From contig JAKCAB010000214.1 in assembly GCA_021839785.1 (NCBI GenBank), forward strand, positions 1 to 11,878: a stretch of 11,878 nt of DNA, in the 5' to 3' direction. The position numbers and the translations under genes were made by a program. A model generated the notes under the pieces. That model saw nothing but the letters and a program-made list of their open reading frames with translations, had not been told where the DNA came from and did not search any database. The DNA comes from a bacterium. Lineage in GTDB: Bacteria; Verrucomicrobiota; Verrucomicrobiae; Limisphaerales; J093. Shown here one piece after another: positions 1 to 7,057 of the stretch; the stretch's first letter is position 1; each line of letters starts with the position of its first letter.

Positions 1-1036
1 GGATCGTGTCGGCGGTGTCGAACAGTCGCTCCTTGTCTTCCTGCAAATCGCGGTTGTACGTCATCGGCAGGCCTTTGAGCAGCGTGAGCAAGGCCACCAG
101 ATTGCCGATCACGCGGCCCGACTTGCCCCGCGTCAATTCCGCCGCGTCCGGGTTATTCTTTTGCGGCATCAGCGAAGAACCGGTGGTGAAGGCGTCGGCG
201 ATGCGGATGAAGTTGAACTCCCGGCTCGCCCACAAAACACAATCCTCCGCCAACCGCGACAAATGCACGGCGATCAACGCCGCCGCCGCGCCGAACTCCA
301 CCGCGAAATCGCGATCGCTCACCGCGTCCATCGAATTCTGGCAGACGCGCGGGCGCCCCTTTTTGTCCACGAAGCCGAGCAATTTGGCGACCAGTTCGCG
401 GTCGAGCGGCAGGGTGCTGCCGGCCAGCGCGCCGCTGCCGAGCGGGCAGACGTTCACGCGCTCGAATGCGTCGCGCAGCCGCTCGCGGTCGCGGTCGAAC
501 ATCTCCACGTAAGCCAGCAGGTGGTGGGCGAAGAAGACCGGCTGGGCGCGTTGCAGGTGCGTGTAGCCCGGCAAAATCACTGCGGCGTGCCGTTCGCCGA
601 GCGCCACCAACGCCTCCTGGAGCTGCCGCAACTCCTCGCGGAGCGCCACGATTTCGTCGCGCAGCCACAGCCGCAGGTCGAGCGCCACCTGGTCGTTGCG
701 CGAGCGCCCGGTGTGGAGCTTGGCGCCGGCCGGGACGCGGCGCGTCAGCTCGGCTTCGAGGTTCATGTGCACGTCCTCGAGGTCGGGGCGCCAGGCGAAC
801 TTGCCCGCGGAGATTTCGCCGCCCAGCGCCTCCAGCCCGGCGACGATGGCCTGGTGCTCCTCTTCGGTCAGCACGCCGATGCGGCGCAGCATCGTGGCAT
901 GCACCATCGAGCCGAGGATGTCGTGTTTCCACAGCCGCCAGTCGAAGCTGACCGACTCGGTGAAGGCGGCGACTTCCGCGGCCGGACCGCTGGCAAAACG
1001 GCCGGAGCGGGCGAGAACAGAGGTCTTTTTCTTCAT
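1..1036 (-). CDS. argH: Argininosuccinate lyase, C-terminus cut by window edge
   Basis: Last step of arginine synthesis: cleaves argininosuccinate to arginine and fumarate in the cytoplasm as a tetramer. The 345 visible residues match the family from the N-terminus: HTGRSRNDQ at 108-116, the GYTHLQ block at 157-162 and the fumarase/aspartase signature [12 protein letters not shown] at 286-297. Full-length proteins are about 460 residues, so roughly the last quarter lies outside the window. The ATG at 1034-1036 gives a normal ArgH N-terminus ([14 protein letters not shown]). No Shine-Dalgarno is evident; the bases before the start read CCCTCC rather than GGAGG. Oddity: the signature has Asn294 where most lyases have the second Lys of QKKNP, while the first Lys (293) and Asn295 are kept. 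The gene is divergent from the rhomboid gene across 113 bp. Identification is very secure. Confidence 0.97.
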   Translation of the reverse strand, partial: MKKKTSVLARSGRFASGPAAEVAAFTESVSFDWRLWKHDILGSMVHATMLRRIGVLTEEEHQAIVAGLEALGGEISAGKFAWRPDLEDVHMNLEAELTRRVPAGAKLHTGRSRNDQVALDLRLWLRDEIVALREELRQLQEALVALGERHAAVILPGYTHLQRAQPVFFAHHLLAYVEMFDRDRERLRDAFERVNVCPLGSGALAGSTLPLDRELVAKLLGFVDKKGRPRVCQNSMDAVSDRDFAVEFGAAAALIAVHLSRLAEDCVLWASREFNFIRIADAFTTGSSLMPQKNNPDAAELTRGKSGRVIGNLVALLTLLKGLPMTYNRDLQEDKERLFDTADTI

Positions 1037-1104
1037 CAACAGGAGGGCTGAGTGTGCGGGGCGCCTGCCCGAAAGTCACGCGGGAACGGGCGGCGGCTGG
1101 GTCG

Positions 1105-1133
1105 TTGGCAGAAGCCGCGCGGTGCCGTATCGT
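1105..1133 (+). promoter_or_regulatory. Candidate sigma-70-type promoter of the rhomboid gene
   Basis: A TTGGCA box (1105-1110) and a TATCGT box (1128-1133) are separated by 17 bases. They match the sigma-70 consensus at 5 of 6 and 4 of 6 positions. Transcription would start near 1140, only about 10 nt before the GTG at 1150, giving an almost leaderless message. This fits the absence of a ribosome binding site there. It lies in the divergent argH/rhomboid gap. It rests on a motif match only, and such matches arise by chance. Confidence 0.35.
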
Positions 1134-1149
1134 GAGTGCCGCTTAGTTT

Positions 1150-2046
1150 GTGCAAACCGAACCGCTAGCCACCGATGCCTCCTGGGTCGTAATCCCAGCC
1201 CGCTCCCGCCGCCAGGCGATGGACTGGAGCCTGGCGCTCGCCAGCCAGGGCATCGAGGTGGTGATCGATCACCGGCCGGCTGAACTCGGCTGGGTGCTGT
1301 TGGTCGATGCGCAACAGCAGCAGGCCGCCGCCGCCACCATCCGCCAGTACCGCCTCGAAAACCGCCGTTGGGCGCTGCGCCAGGAATTGCGCGACTGGGG
1401 GTTCTCCTTTCATTGGGGCGTGCTGGTCTGGTGCTGGGTGCTGATCTTGTTCCACTGGTTTGCGGACGCTTTCAGTGGACAACTGGAAATGGCAGGCGCG
1501 ATGGGCCACGTGGTGCAAACCCGTGGCGAATGGTGGCGGCTGGTCACGGCCACCATGCTGCACGCGGACGTGGGCCACCTCGCGGCGAACGCCTCGACCG
1601 GCATCGTGGTGCTGGGCCTCGCGATGGGCCGTTACGGTTGGGGCTGGGCGTTGCTGGCGAGCCTGCTGGCCGGCGCGGCGGGCAACGCAGCCGGCCTGGT
1701 GTTTCACCCCGCGCCGTACATCGGTTTGGGCGCGTCGGGCGTGGTGATGGGCGCGTTGGGATTGCTCGCGGTCCAATCGCTCGCGCTGTGGCGGGATCCG
1801 CTGGCCGCGCGCCGGCCGATCCTGGCCGGCCTGATCGCCGGCGGGTTGCTCTTCGTTTTGCTGGGGCTAAGCGAACGCAGCGATGTCGTGGCGCACACTG
1901 GCGGGTTTGTGAGCGGACTGGTCTTCGGCGTGGCGCTGAACTTCGTGCCCGCGCGGTTCGGGCCAGCGTCGATCTGGGACCGGCTGGCGGGAACGGCGGC
2001 CATTTTGCTGAGCACCGTCGCCTGGGTGCTGGCGCTGTCGCGATGA
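1150..2046 (+). CDS. Rhomboid-family intramembrane serine protease
   Basis: Cleaves transmembrane segments of membrane proteins within the lipid bilayer. The 298-residue product has a soluble N-terminus (about 1-85) resembling the small alpha/beta extension found in some bacterial rhomboids, then six or so hydrophobic helices. Catalytic residues are visible: Ser196 in GLGASG and His249 in AHTGG. The helix-2 motif HADVGHLAAN (His138, His143, Asn147) is also present. The start is the GTG at 1150, preceded by an in-frame TAG at 1144; the first ATG (1219) would remove part of the N-terminal extension. The stop TGA overlaps an ATG at 2043, but that ATG is probably not the start of the next gene. 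It neighbours a secreted peptidase and a methionine sulfoxide reductase, suggesting an envelope theme. The physiological substrate is unknown. Confidence 0.93.
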   Translation: MQTEPLATDASWVVIPARSRRQAMDWSLALASQGIEVVIDHRPAELGWVLLVDAQQQQAAAATIRQYRLENRRWALRQELRDWGFSFHWGVLVWCWVLILFHWFADAFSGQLEMAGAMGHVVQTRGEWWRLVTATMLHADVGHLAANASTGIVVLGLAMGRYGWGWALLASLLAGAAGNAAGLVFHPAPYIGLGASGVVMGALGLLAVQSLALWRDPLAARRPILAGLIAGGLLFVLLGLSERSDVVAHTGGFVSGLVFGVALNFVPARFGPASIWDRLAGTAAILLSTVAWVLALSR

Positions 2047-2068
2047 AGCGGCAACAACCAAAGACGCC

Positions 2069-2081
2069 CGCGACCGTCGCG
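2069..2081. repeat. 13-bp direct repeat, copy 1 (copy 2 at 2124-2136)
   Basis: CGCGACCGTCGCG occurs at 2069-2081 and again 55 bp downstream at 2124-2136, the second time as part of the first hairpin of element A. The motif is almost its own reverse complement, with one central mismatch. It may be a remnant or seeding site of the repeat element. Both copies are outside the genes called here. Confidence 0.6.
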
Positions 2082-2118
2082 AAGGCAGAACTTGACCTGC
2101 CTGGTTGGCCGGCCGTCG

Positions 2119-2263
2119 GGGAGCGCGACCGTCGCGGTCGCTCCCGTCGGCGTCTCGCCGACGGGCTGGCGCGGACGCAGGCGAGGCTTAACCGGGTTGC
2201 CAGAACCGAACCGAGCCCCTTCGGCCAGAGGCCGAAGCTTGCGGGCGCGACGCCCGCGCTCCC
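2119..2263. repeat. Element A: hairpin-chain intergenic repeat (REP/MITE-like)
   Basis: A 145-bp stretch bounded by GGGAGCG at the left and CGCTCCC at the right holds four consecutive hairpins. H1: GGGAGCGCGACC (2119-2130) with GGTCGCTCCC (2136-2145), one mispaired region, loop 5. H2: CCCGTCGGCG (2143-2152) with CGCCGACGGG (2156-2165), a perfect 10-bp stem, loop 3. H3: CTTCGGCC (2219-2226) with GGCCGAAG (2230-2237), loop 3. H4: GCGGGCG (2241-2247) with CGCCCGC (2251-2257), loop 3. CTGGC (2166-2170) and GCCAG (2199-2203) add another possible pair. It shares CCAGAACCG, a following TTCGGC-type hairpin and the GCGCTCCC end with element B at 9040-9181. No transposase or coding logic is visible inside it. 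Confidence 0.75.
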
Positions 2264-2282
2264 TAGACCGATTGAATCACGC

Positions 2283-3359
2283 GTGTACCGCTTGGCCAGT
2301 CTGGCGTTGGCTTTACTGGCAATCGCCGCCGCGAGTGCCGCCGATTTTCGCGGATGCCAGTTTCTCGGTTGCGACCGCTTCGACGATTGGGAGAAGACTC
2401 CCGGCCCCGCGACTAACCAGTGGTGTCTGACCTCGCCGCCCTTCGAAGCCGGCCTGGAATGGGACGAACTGGTGCTTTCCTGGAACGCAGACACGCCGCC
2501 CAGCACTGGGCTGAAATTCGAAGTCCGCGTGACCGAGCCGCCGCCGGCAACGCGTTTTTACACGCTGGGCCTGTGGGCCACCGACGCCGCGCAGCAGCCG
2601 CGCGAAAGCGTCCGCAACCAAAAGGACGAGCGCGGCGAGGTGCAAACCGACACGCTGGTACTCACCCAACCCGCGCGCGCGGCTCAAGTCCGCGTCACCT
2701 TCACCGGCTCGGACGCCACCGCCCGCCCCGCGCTGCGATTCATCGGCCTGAGCGTGTGCGACCGCCACGCTCAACTTGAACCGCTGGCGCCGAACCGGGC
2801 GGCCTGGGGCCGCGACCTGCCGGTGCCGGAGCGCACCCAGGTGATTTATCCGGAAGGCGTCAGTGCCTGGTGCAGTCCCACCAGCCTGTCGATGTTGCTG
2901 GCGTTCTGGGCGGAGAAACTGGACCGCCGCGACCTCGACCTGGAGGTGCCCGCGGTGGCGGCGGCCGTCAACGATCCGCAATGGCCGGGCACGGGCAACT
3001 GGGCTTTCAACGTCGCCTTTGCCGGCAGCCTGCCCGGCGTGCGCGCTTTCGTCGCGCGGTTGAGCGACATTTCCGAACTGGAGGACTGGATCGCGGCCGG
3101 CGTGCCGGTGGCGGCCTCGGTTTCGTACAGCCTGTTGCGCGGCCAGCCACGGGAGCCGGCGGACGGGCATTTGGTGGTGGTGCGCGGGTTCACCGCCACG
3201 GGCGACCCGATCGTCAACGACCCTGGCACCGGGCACGAAATCCGGCGGGTCTTTCCGCGCGCGAACCTGGCGCGAGCTTGGGCCGTGTCCCACAACACAG
3301 TCTATGTGGTCCGGCCTTTGAATGTTCCCAGCCCGGCGGCGCGCTTCGGGCATTGGTAA
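2283..3359 (+). CDS. Secreted C39-like cysteine peptidase
   Basis: A predicted exported papain-fold hydrolase of the peptidase C39_2 type, 358 residues from the GTG at 2283. Residues 1-19 form a signal peptide with an A-S-A cleavage site before Ala20. Residues about 45-160 resemble the N-terminal beta domain often attached to such peptidases (ELVLSWNADTP at 62-72, then LGLW and an RVTF strand). Residues about 185-345 are the catalytic domain: Cys197 in AWCSPTS, His296 in DGHLVVV, and Asn312/Asp313 in VNDPGTGH. The frame stays open back to an ATG at 2043 overlapping the rhomboid stop. Those 80 extra codons cross element A, are Arg-rich and would bury the signal peptide, so I prefer 2283. No clear ribosome site precedes either start. 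The substrate is unknown, and a non-peptidase amide hydrolase is possible. Confidence 0.85.
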   Translation: MYRLASLALALLAIAAASAADFRGCQFLGCDRFDDWEKTPGPATNQWCLTSPPFEAGLEWDELVLSWNADTPPSTGLKFEVRVTEPPPATRFYTLGLWATDAAQQPRESVRNQKDERGEVQTDTLVLTQPARAAQVRVTFTGSDATARPALRFIGLSVCDRHAQLEPLAPNRAAWGRDLPVPERTQVIYPEGVSAWCSPTSLSMLLAFWAEKLDRRDLDLEVPAVAAAVNDPQWPGTGNWAFNVAFAGSLPGVRAFVARLSDISELEDWIAAGVPVAASVSYSLLRGQPREPADGHLVVVRGFTATGDPIVNDPGTGHEIRRVFPRANLARAWAVSHNTVYVVRPLNVPSPAARFGHW

Positions 3360-3556
3360 GCCGTCGCGCCATCGCGCGTCGCTCCGACGTGTGGCGCCTC
3401 GCCAAGTTGCGCACGCCCGTTTGCCAGCGACACAAAGTGGACAACCTTGAGCTCTGTGGATGCCAGCGATTATTCATTGAGCGAAACCGCGGTTCCCGCC
3501 GGCAAAAAGTCTTCTCCCGCCCGGCACCTTGCAGTGCACCGTGGCGCGATGCACCC

Positions 3557-4588
3557 ATGAAAGTCACCCTCCTCGCCTCGATCACCGTTCTGGCCCTGGC
3601 GGCCGCCTACATGGAATCTGTCACCAGTTCGACTCCAATGTCCGTGAACCACTCCACAGTCACCGTTCGCCTCCTCGATGCTACCGGTCACGCCACGGAA
3701 CCGCTGGTGGTGCCCAAGGTCGTCAAGTCCGACGCCGCGTGGCGGGCGCAACTCACCCCCGAGCAGTACCGCATCGCGCGCGCGCGTGGCACGGAGACGG
3801 CGTTCTGCGGCGTATTTCACGACAACCACCAGACCGGCGTGTACACCTGCATCGGTTGCGGGCTGCCGCTTTTCCGTTCCACGGCCAAGTTCGATTCCGG
3901 CACCGGCTGGCCGAGCTTCTTTCAGCCGTTCGCGCGCGAGAACGTCGGCGAGATGCGCGACACCAGCTACGGCATGGTCCGCACGGAGGTGCATTGCGTC
4001 CGGTGCGGCTCGCATCTGGGCCACGTCTTCGACGACGGCCCGCCGCCGACGGGGCTTCGGTATTGCATCAACTCTGACGCGCTGGCGTTTTTCGAGCGCC
4101 CGCCGGCGAAGCCGGGGTCCGAGAAGGTGCTGTTCGGCGCGGGCTGTTTTTGGGGAGTCGAAGAGACTTTTCGGCAGGTGAAAGGCGTCATCGCGACGCG
4201 CGTCGGCTATGCCGGCGGGCACACGCGCCAGCCGACCTACGAAGCCGTTTGCGCGCACACGACCGGCCACGCCGAAGTCGTGGAAGTGGAATTCGATCCC
4301 GCGCGGGTCACGTTCGACGCGCTCCTGGACGTGTTTTGGAAGAGCCGCGATCCGTTCGTTGCCCGCAAGACCGGTCCGGACGTGGGCGATCAGTATCGCT
4401 CGGCGATCTTTTTCCTCGCGCCCGAACAAGAAGCGAAGGCCCGCGCGTCCGCCGCCCGCCTGGAATCGCAAAAGCCCGGCGCGCACGTGGCCACGGAGAT
4501 TGCCCTGGCGGGGCCGTTTCAACCGGCCGAGGAATACCACCAGCATTACTACCAGAAGCACGGCGGGAAAACTTGCCCCGCCCCGTGA
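3557..4588 (+). CDS. Exported bifunctional methionine sulfoxide reductase, MsrB-MsrA fusion
   Basis: Reduces both stereoisomers of methionine sulfoxide in damaged proteins. The 343-residue protein begins with a hydrophobic segment (about 3-18) that looks like a signal peptide or anchor, so it probably acts outside the cytoplasm. MsrB domain, about 55-182: zinc-binding Cys98, Cys101, Cys147 and Cys150, GWPSFF at 117-122 and the catalytic Cys170 in RYCIN. MsrA domain, about 189-335: the catalytic Cys197 in GAGCFWG and the EEYHQHYYQKH block near 325-335. The usual resolving Cys of many MsrB proteins (GCGWPSF) is Thr116 here; Cys84 in AFCG may replace it, and Cys340 could resolve the MsrA half. 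The ATG at 3557 is chosen because the hydrophobic segment follows directly; no good ribosome site is seen. It converges on the AAA+ gene 37 bp away. Confidence 0.93.
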   Translation: MKVTLLASITVLALAAAYMESVTSSTPMSVNHSTVTVRLLDATGHATEPLVVPKVVKSDAAWRAQLTPEQYRIARARGTETAFCGVFHDNHQTGVYTCIGCGLPLFRSTAKFDSGTGWPSFFQPFARENVGEMRDTSYGMVRTEVHCVRCGSHLGHVFDDGPPPTGLRYCINSDALAFFERPPAKPGSEKVLFGAGCFWGVEETFRQVKGVIATRVGYAGGHTRQPTYEAVCAHTTGHAEVVEVEFDPARVTFDALLDVFWKSRDPFVARKTGPDVGDQYRSAIFFLAPEQEAKARASAARLESQKPGAHVATEIALAGPFQPAEEYHQHYYQKHGGKTCPAP

Positions 4589-4625
4589 TTTTTCGGCGGT
4601 TTGAGTGCTACCGGTTGGAAGCGTC

Positions 4626-6152
4626 TTACGATTTTTGGGGCCGCGGAACGCTGGCGTTGCGGGCGCGTCCGTTCGCCCATTCCCGGAGGCGGGTGAGGTG
4701 CTCCGCCATCGTCCGCGCCAGCGGCACGCTTTGTTGGAGTGTCAAGAGCAGGTGTTCGGTGCCGAGTTCCTCGCCGCGTGAAAAGGCCTCGAACATGGCG
4801 CTGATCACCGCTTCCTCGATCTCCGCCCCGCTGAATTCACTGCTGGCCGCGGCCAGCGAGGCGAGGTCGAACCGCCCCGGATCGCGGCCGTGCTTGCGGA
4901 TGTGGATCGCAAAAATCTCCGCCCGCTCGCCGGCGTCCGGCAGGTCCACAAAGAAGATTTCGTCGAACCGGCCTTTCCGCAGCAGTTCGGGTGGCAACTG
5001 CGCGATCTCGTTGGCCGTCGCCACCACGAACACCGGCGCGGCCTTTTCGGACAGCCAGGTCAGGAACGTGCCGAACACCCGCGCCGTGGTGCCGGCGTCC
5101 GAGAACGTGGAGCCTTGCGTGCCGGAAAACGCCTTGTCGATTTCGTCCACCCACAACACGGCGGGGGCCACCGACTCCGCCACCGTGATGGCGCGGCGCA
5201 CGTTTTCCTCGGACGAACCGACGAAGCTGCCGAACATGCGGCCCATGTCGAAGCGCAGCAGTGGCACCTGCCAGAGGTTCGCCGCCGCCTTTGCGCACAG
5301 GCTCTTGCCGCAGCCTTGCACGCCGAGCAACAGCAGGCCCTTCGGCGCCGGCAGGCCGTACGCCTGCGCCGCCGGCGTGAAGGCGGCGCCGCGCTTGCCC
5401 AGCCAGTCTTTGAGCGCGGCCAAGCCGCCCACGGTCGCAAACGATTCGTCGGTGGCGAAGTATTCCAGCAAGCCGCTTTTGCGGACGATCTGCCGCTTTT
5501 CCGCGAGCACTTCGGGGACTTCCTCGGCGCTCAACCGCTGGTGTTTGACCAGGATTTTGGCGAAGACGTTCTCCGCCTCGCTCAAGGTCAGGCCCAAGGC
5601 GGATCGGAGCAGGTGCTCGCGGCCGGCGTCATCGAGTTCGACGCTCACCTGTTCGAGCGGGCGGACTTCCTCGACGATCCGGTCGAGCAGGCGGCCGAGG
5701 TCTTCGCGGCCGGGCAACGGAAACTGGAGCACCGTGACTTCTTTTTCGAGCTCGGCCGGCAGTTCGAGCACGGGCGAGACGAGCACGATCGTCTTGAGGC
5801 TTTCCTTGAGATGCCGGGCGATTTCCTTGAGCCGCCGCGTGACCGCCGGGTGGTTCCGCGTGAGGAACGGGTGGAGATCCTTGAACACGAAAAGCGCCGG
5901 CCCCACGTGGTCGATGACTTGGTCCAACGCCGCGAGCGCCTCGCGCGTGGCCGCCTGCCGGTATTTCTGGGCCTGCAACGAAGTTCCTCCCGGCACGAGG
6001 CCGGTGGTGCAACTCCATTCCAGGACCTGCTTTTCGCGGCGCTGGGCGATCTCCGCGAGCGCGGCATCCACCCGCCCTTCCTCGCTGGAAACCAGGTAAA
6101 GAATCGGGTACCGCGCGCGGACCAGGTCCTCGATTTCCTCGACGATGCTCAT
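4626..6152 (-). CDS. Ycf46-like AAA+ ATPase
   Basis: A 508-residue cytoplasmic AAA+ ATPase of the Ycf46 type. Members have a conserved N-terminal region (here about 1-225) and one C-terminal AAA+ module (about 235-460). Visible motifs: Walker A GVQGCGKS at 277-284, a pore-loop-like MFGSFVG at 306-312, Walker B VLWVDEID at 332-339 with Asp336 and Glu337, sensor 1 Asn381 in VATAN, and arginine-finger candidates Arg392 and Arg395 in LLRKGRFDE. All ATP-handling residues are present, so it should be active. It is the last gene after the sigma factor and the 76-residue protein, 15 nt behind the latter, and probably shares their transcript. The family's substrate is poorly defined; a cyanobacterial member has been linked to inorganic carbon use, which need not carry over here. 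Confidence 0.9.
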   Translation of the reverse strand: MSIVEEIEDLVRARYPILYLVSSEEGRVDAALAEIAQRREKQVLEWSCTTGLVPGGTSLQAQKYRQAATREALAALDQVIDHVGPALFVFKDLHPFLTRNHPAVTRRLKEIARHLKESLKTIVLVSPVLELPAELEKEVTVLQFPLPGREDLGRLLDRIVEEVRPLEQVSVELDDAGREHLLRSALGLTLSEAENVFAKILVKHQRLSAEEVPEVLAEKRQIVRKSGLLEYFATDESFATVGGLAALKDWLGKRGAAFTPAAQAYGLPAPKGLLLLGVQGCGKSLCAKAAANLWQVPLLRFDMGRMFGSFVGSSEENVRRAITVAESVAPAVLWVDEIDKAFSGTQGSTFSDAGTTARVFGTFLTWLSEKAAPVFVVATANEIAQLPPELLRKGRFDEIFFVDLPDAGERAEIFAIHIRKHGRDPGRFDLASLAAASSEFSGAEIEEAVISAMFEAFSRGEELGTEHLLLTLQQSVPLARTMAEHLTRLREWANGRARNASVPRPQKS

Positions 6153-6167
6153 CGGTTCGCGTGGAGT

Positions 6168-6398
6168 TCAACGTTTGAACCAACGTTTCCACCACGGGCG
6201 CGACGGCGGCGGCGCTTCGGCGGCGATGCTCTGTTTGACCCGCGTCTCCAGGCCGGTGGGTGGTGGCGTGTGCTCGCGATCGTAACGGAGCAAATCTTCC
6301 GCGCCGGCGAATTCCAGGCCCTGTTGGGACTGTTGCGCGGCCTCCTGCCGGGCCTGTTGCTGTTGGTTGAGCCGCGATTGGGGGGAATCGGAAGGCAT
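6168..6398 (-). CDS. Small Gln-rich protein with basic Trp tail, downstream of sigma factor
   Basis: A 76-residue protein I cannot assign to a named family. It has a Gln-rich N-terminal half (about 7-27), a middle segment AEDLLRYDREHTPPP (about 33-47) followed by a helix-like GLETRVKQSI, and a cationic, Trp-rich end (PWWKRWFKR) that could sit on a membrane surface. No signal peptide, transmembrane helix or zinc-binding Cys is present. The start is secure: AAAGGA lies just upstream of the ATG at 6396-6398 and overlaps the stop codon of the sigma-factor gene, only 9 nt away. This suggests translational coupling. Its position, where anti-sigma genes often lie, makes a regulatory role possible, but nothing in the sequence demonstrates it. 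Confidence 0.8.
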   Translation of the reverse strand: MPSDSPQSRLNQQQQARQEAAQQSQQGLEFAGAEDLLRYDREHTPPPTGLETRVKQSIAAEAPPPSRPWWKRWFKR

Positions 6399-6410
6399 AG
6401 GAGTCCTTTA
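6390..6410 (-). promoter_or_regulatory. Shine-Dalgarno overlapping the sigma-factor stop
   Basis: On the minus strand the sigma-factor stop TAA (6408-6410) runs into AAAGGA, a good ribosome binding site, about 6 nt before the ATG of the 76-residue gene. It is the clearest ribosome binding site I found in the window. It supports both the start of the small gene and coupled translation with the sigma factor. Confidence 0.65.
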
Positions 6411-6992
6411 GGCGGTGGCGGCGAAGTTGATCGCGAACGCGCGCCGCGCCCGGTGAAGTTTTCCGCGCACGGCGTCGGCGCTCTGGCTGGTCAGCTCGGC
6501 CACTTCCTGGTAGCTCAGGCGCTCGTCCGCCACGAGGAGGAGCAGTTCGCGATATTCCGACGGCAGGGCGTCGAGGGCTGTTTGGATGCGCTGGCCGAGT
6601 TCCTTGGTTTCCAGCACGCGCAATGGGCTGTCGGCCGCGCTGGCGGCGCGTTCCCAGACCGCGTCGTCCACGTTGCTCAGCACGTGGCGGGCGTTCCACG
6701 ATTGTTGGAGGTTGCGGCAATGATTGATGGCGATGCGATACAGCCAGGTGCGCACGGCCGAATCGCCGCGGAACTCCGCGAACTTGCGGTAAGCCTTGAG
6801 AAACACGTCGTGCGTGGCGTCCTCGGCCTGCGTGGGATCGCCGAGCAGGCGCAGCGCCAGGTAGTAAATCGTGCGCGCGTGCGCCGCATAGACCGCCGCG
6901 AACCCGCTGTCTTCCCAGGGCGCCAAAGCCGCGGGTTCGAACAAGCCTTGCTGCGTGGAATCGCCCATTGCCGTCGCCAAGTGCACGGCCAT
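6408..6992 (-). CDS. ECF-type RNA polymerase sigma factor
   Basis: A 194-residue extracytoplasmic-function (group IV) sigma factor that would direct RNA polymerase to a specific promoter set. Region 2 is at about 34-95 (LGDPTQAEDATHDVFLKAY, then RTWLYRIAINHCRN). Region 4 is at about 137-187 (ALPSEYRELLLLV, YQEVAEL, then the recognition helix ending in GKLHRARRAF). No region 3 lies between them, as expected for ECF factors. I chose the ATG at 6990-6992, with GAGG a few bases upstream; the ATG at 6966-6968 would give 186 residues and is almost as likely. The gene starts 65 nt after the guaB stop and is followed tightly by the 76-residue protein and the AAA+ ATPase. No zinc-finger anti-sigma is adjacent, so its control is unclear. 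Confidence 0.92.
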   Translation of the reverse strand: MAVHLATAMGDSTQQGLFEPAALAPWEDSGFAAVYAAHARTIYYLALRLLGDPTQAEDATHDVFLKAYRKFAEFRGDSAVRTWLYRIAINHCRNLQQSWNARHVLSNVDDAVWERAASAADSPLRVLETKELGQRIQTALDALPSEYRELLLLVADERLSYQEVAELTSQSADAVRGKLHRARRAFAINFAATA

Positions 6993-7057
6993 TCGACCGC
7001 CTCGCGGCCCAAGTGTCACGCCTGGAGGCGCCGTAACGACCGCGGTTCCACGGGCGG

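Noticed and set aside
1146..1157. GTTTG-TG-CAAAC palindrome at the rhomboid start as an operator
   Set aside because: Only 5 bp per arm, overlapping the coding start, and with no matching regulator or second copy in the window.
3447..3476. TTGAGC and TATTCA boxes 18 bp apart upstream of the MsrB-MsrA gene
   Set aside because: Each box is a weak match and the downstream leader would be about 75 nt with no other support. Not strong enough to list as a promoter.
4589..4625. A bidirectional terminator between the converging MsrB-MsrA and AAA+ genes
   Set aside because: The 37-bp gap holds only a short ACCGGT palindrome and no convincing stem with a T-run.
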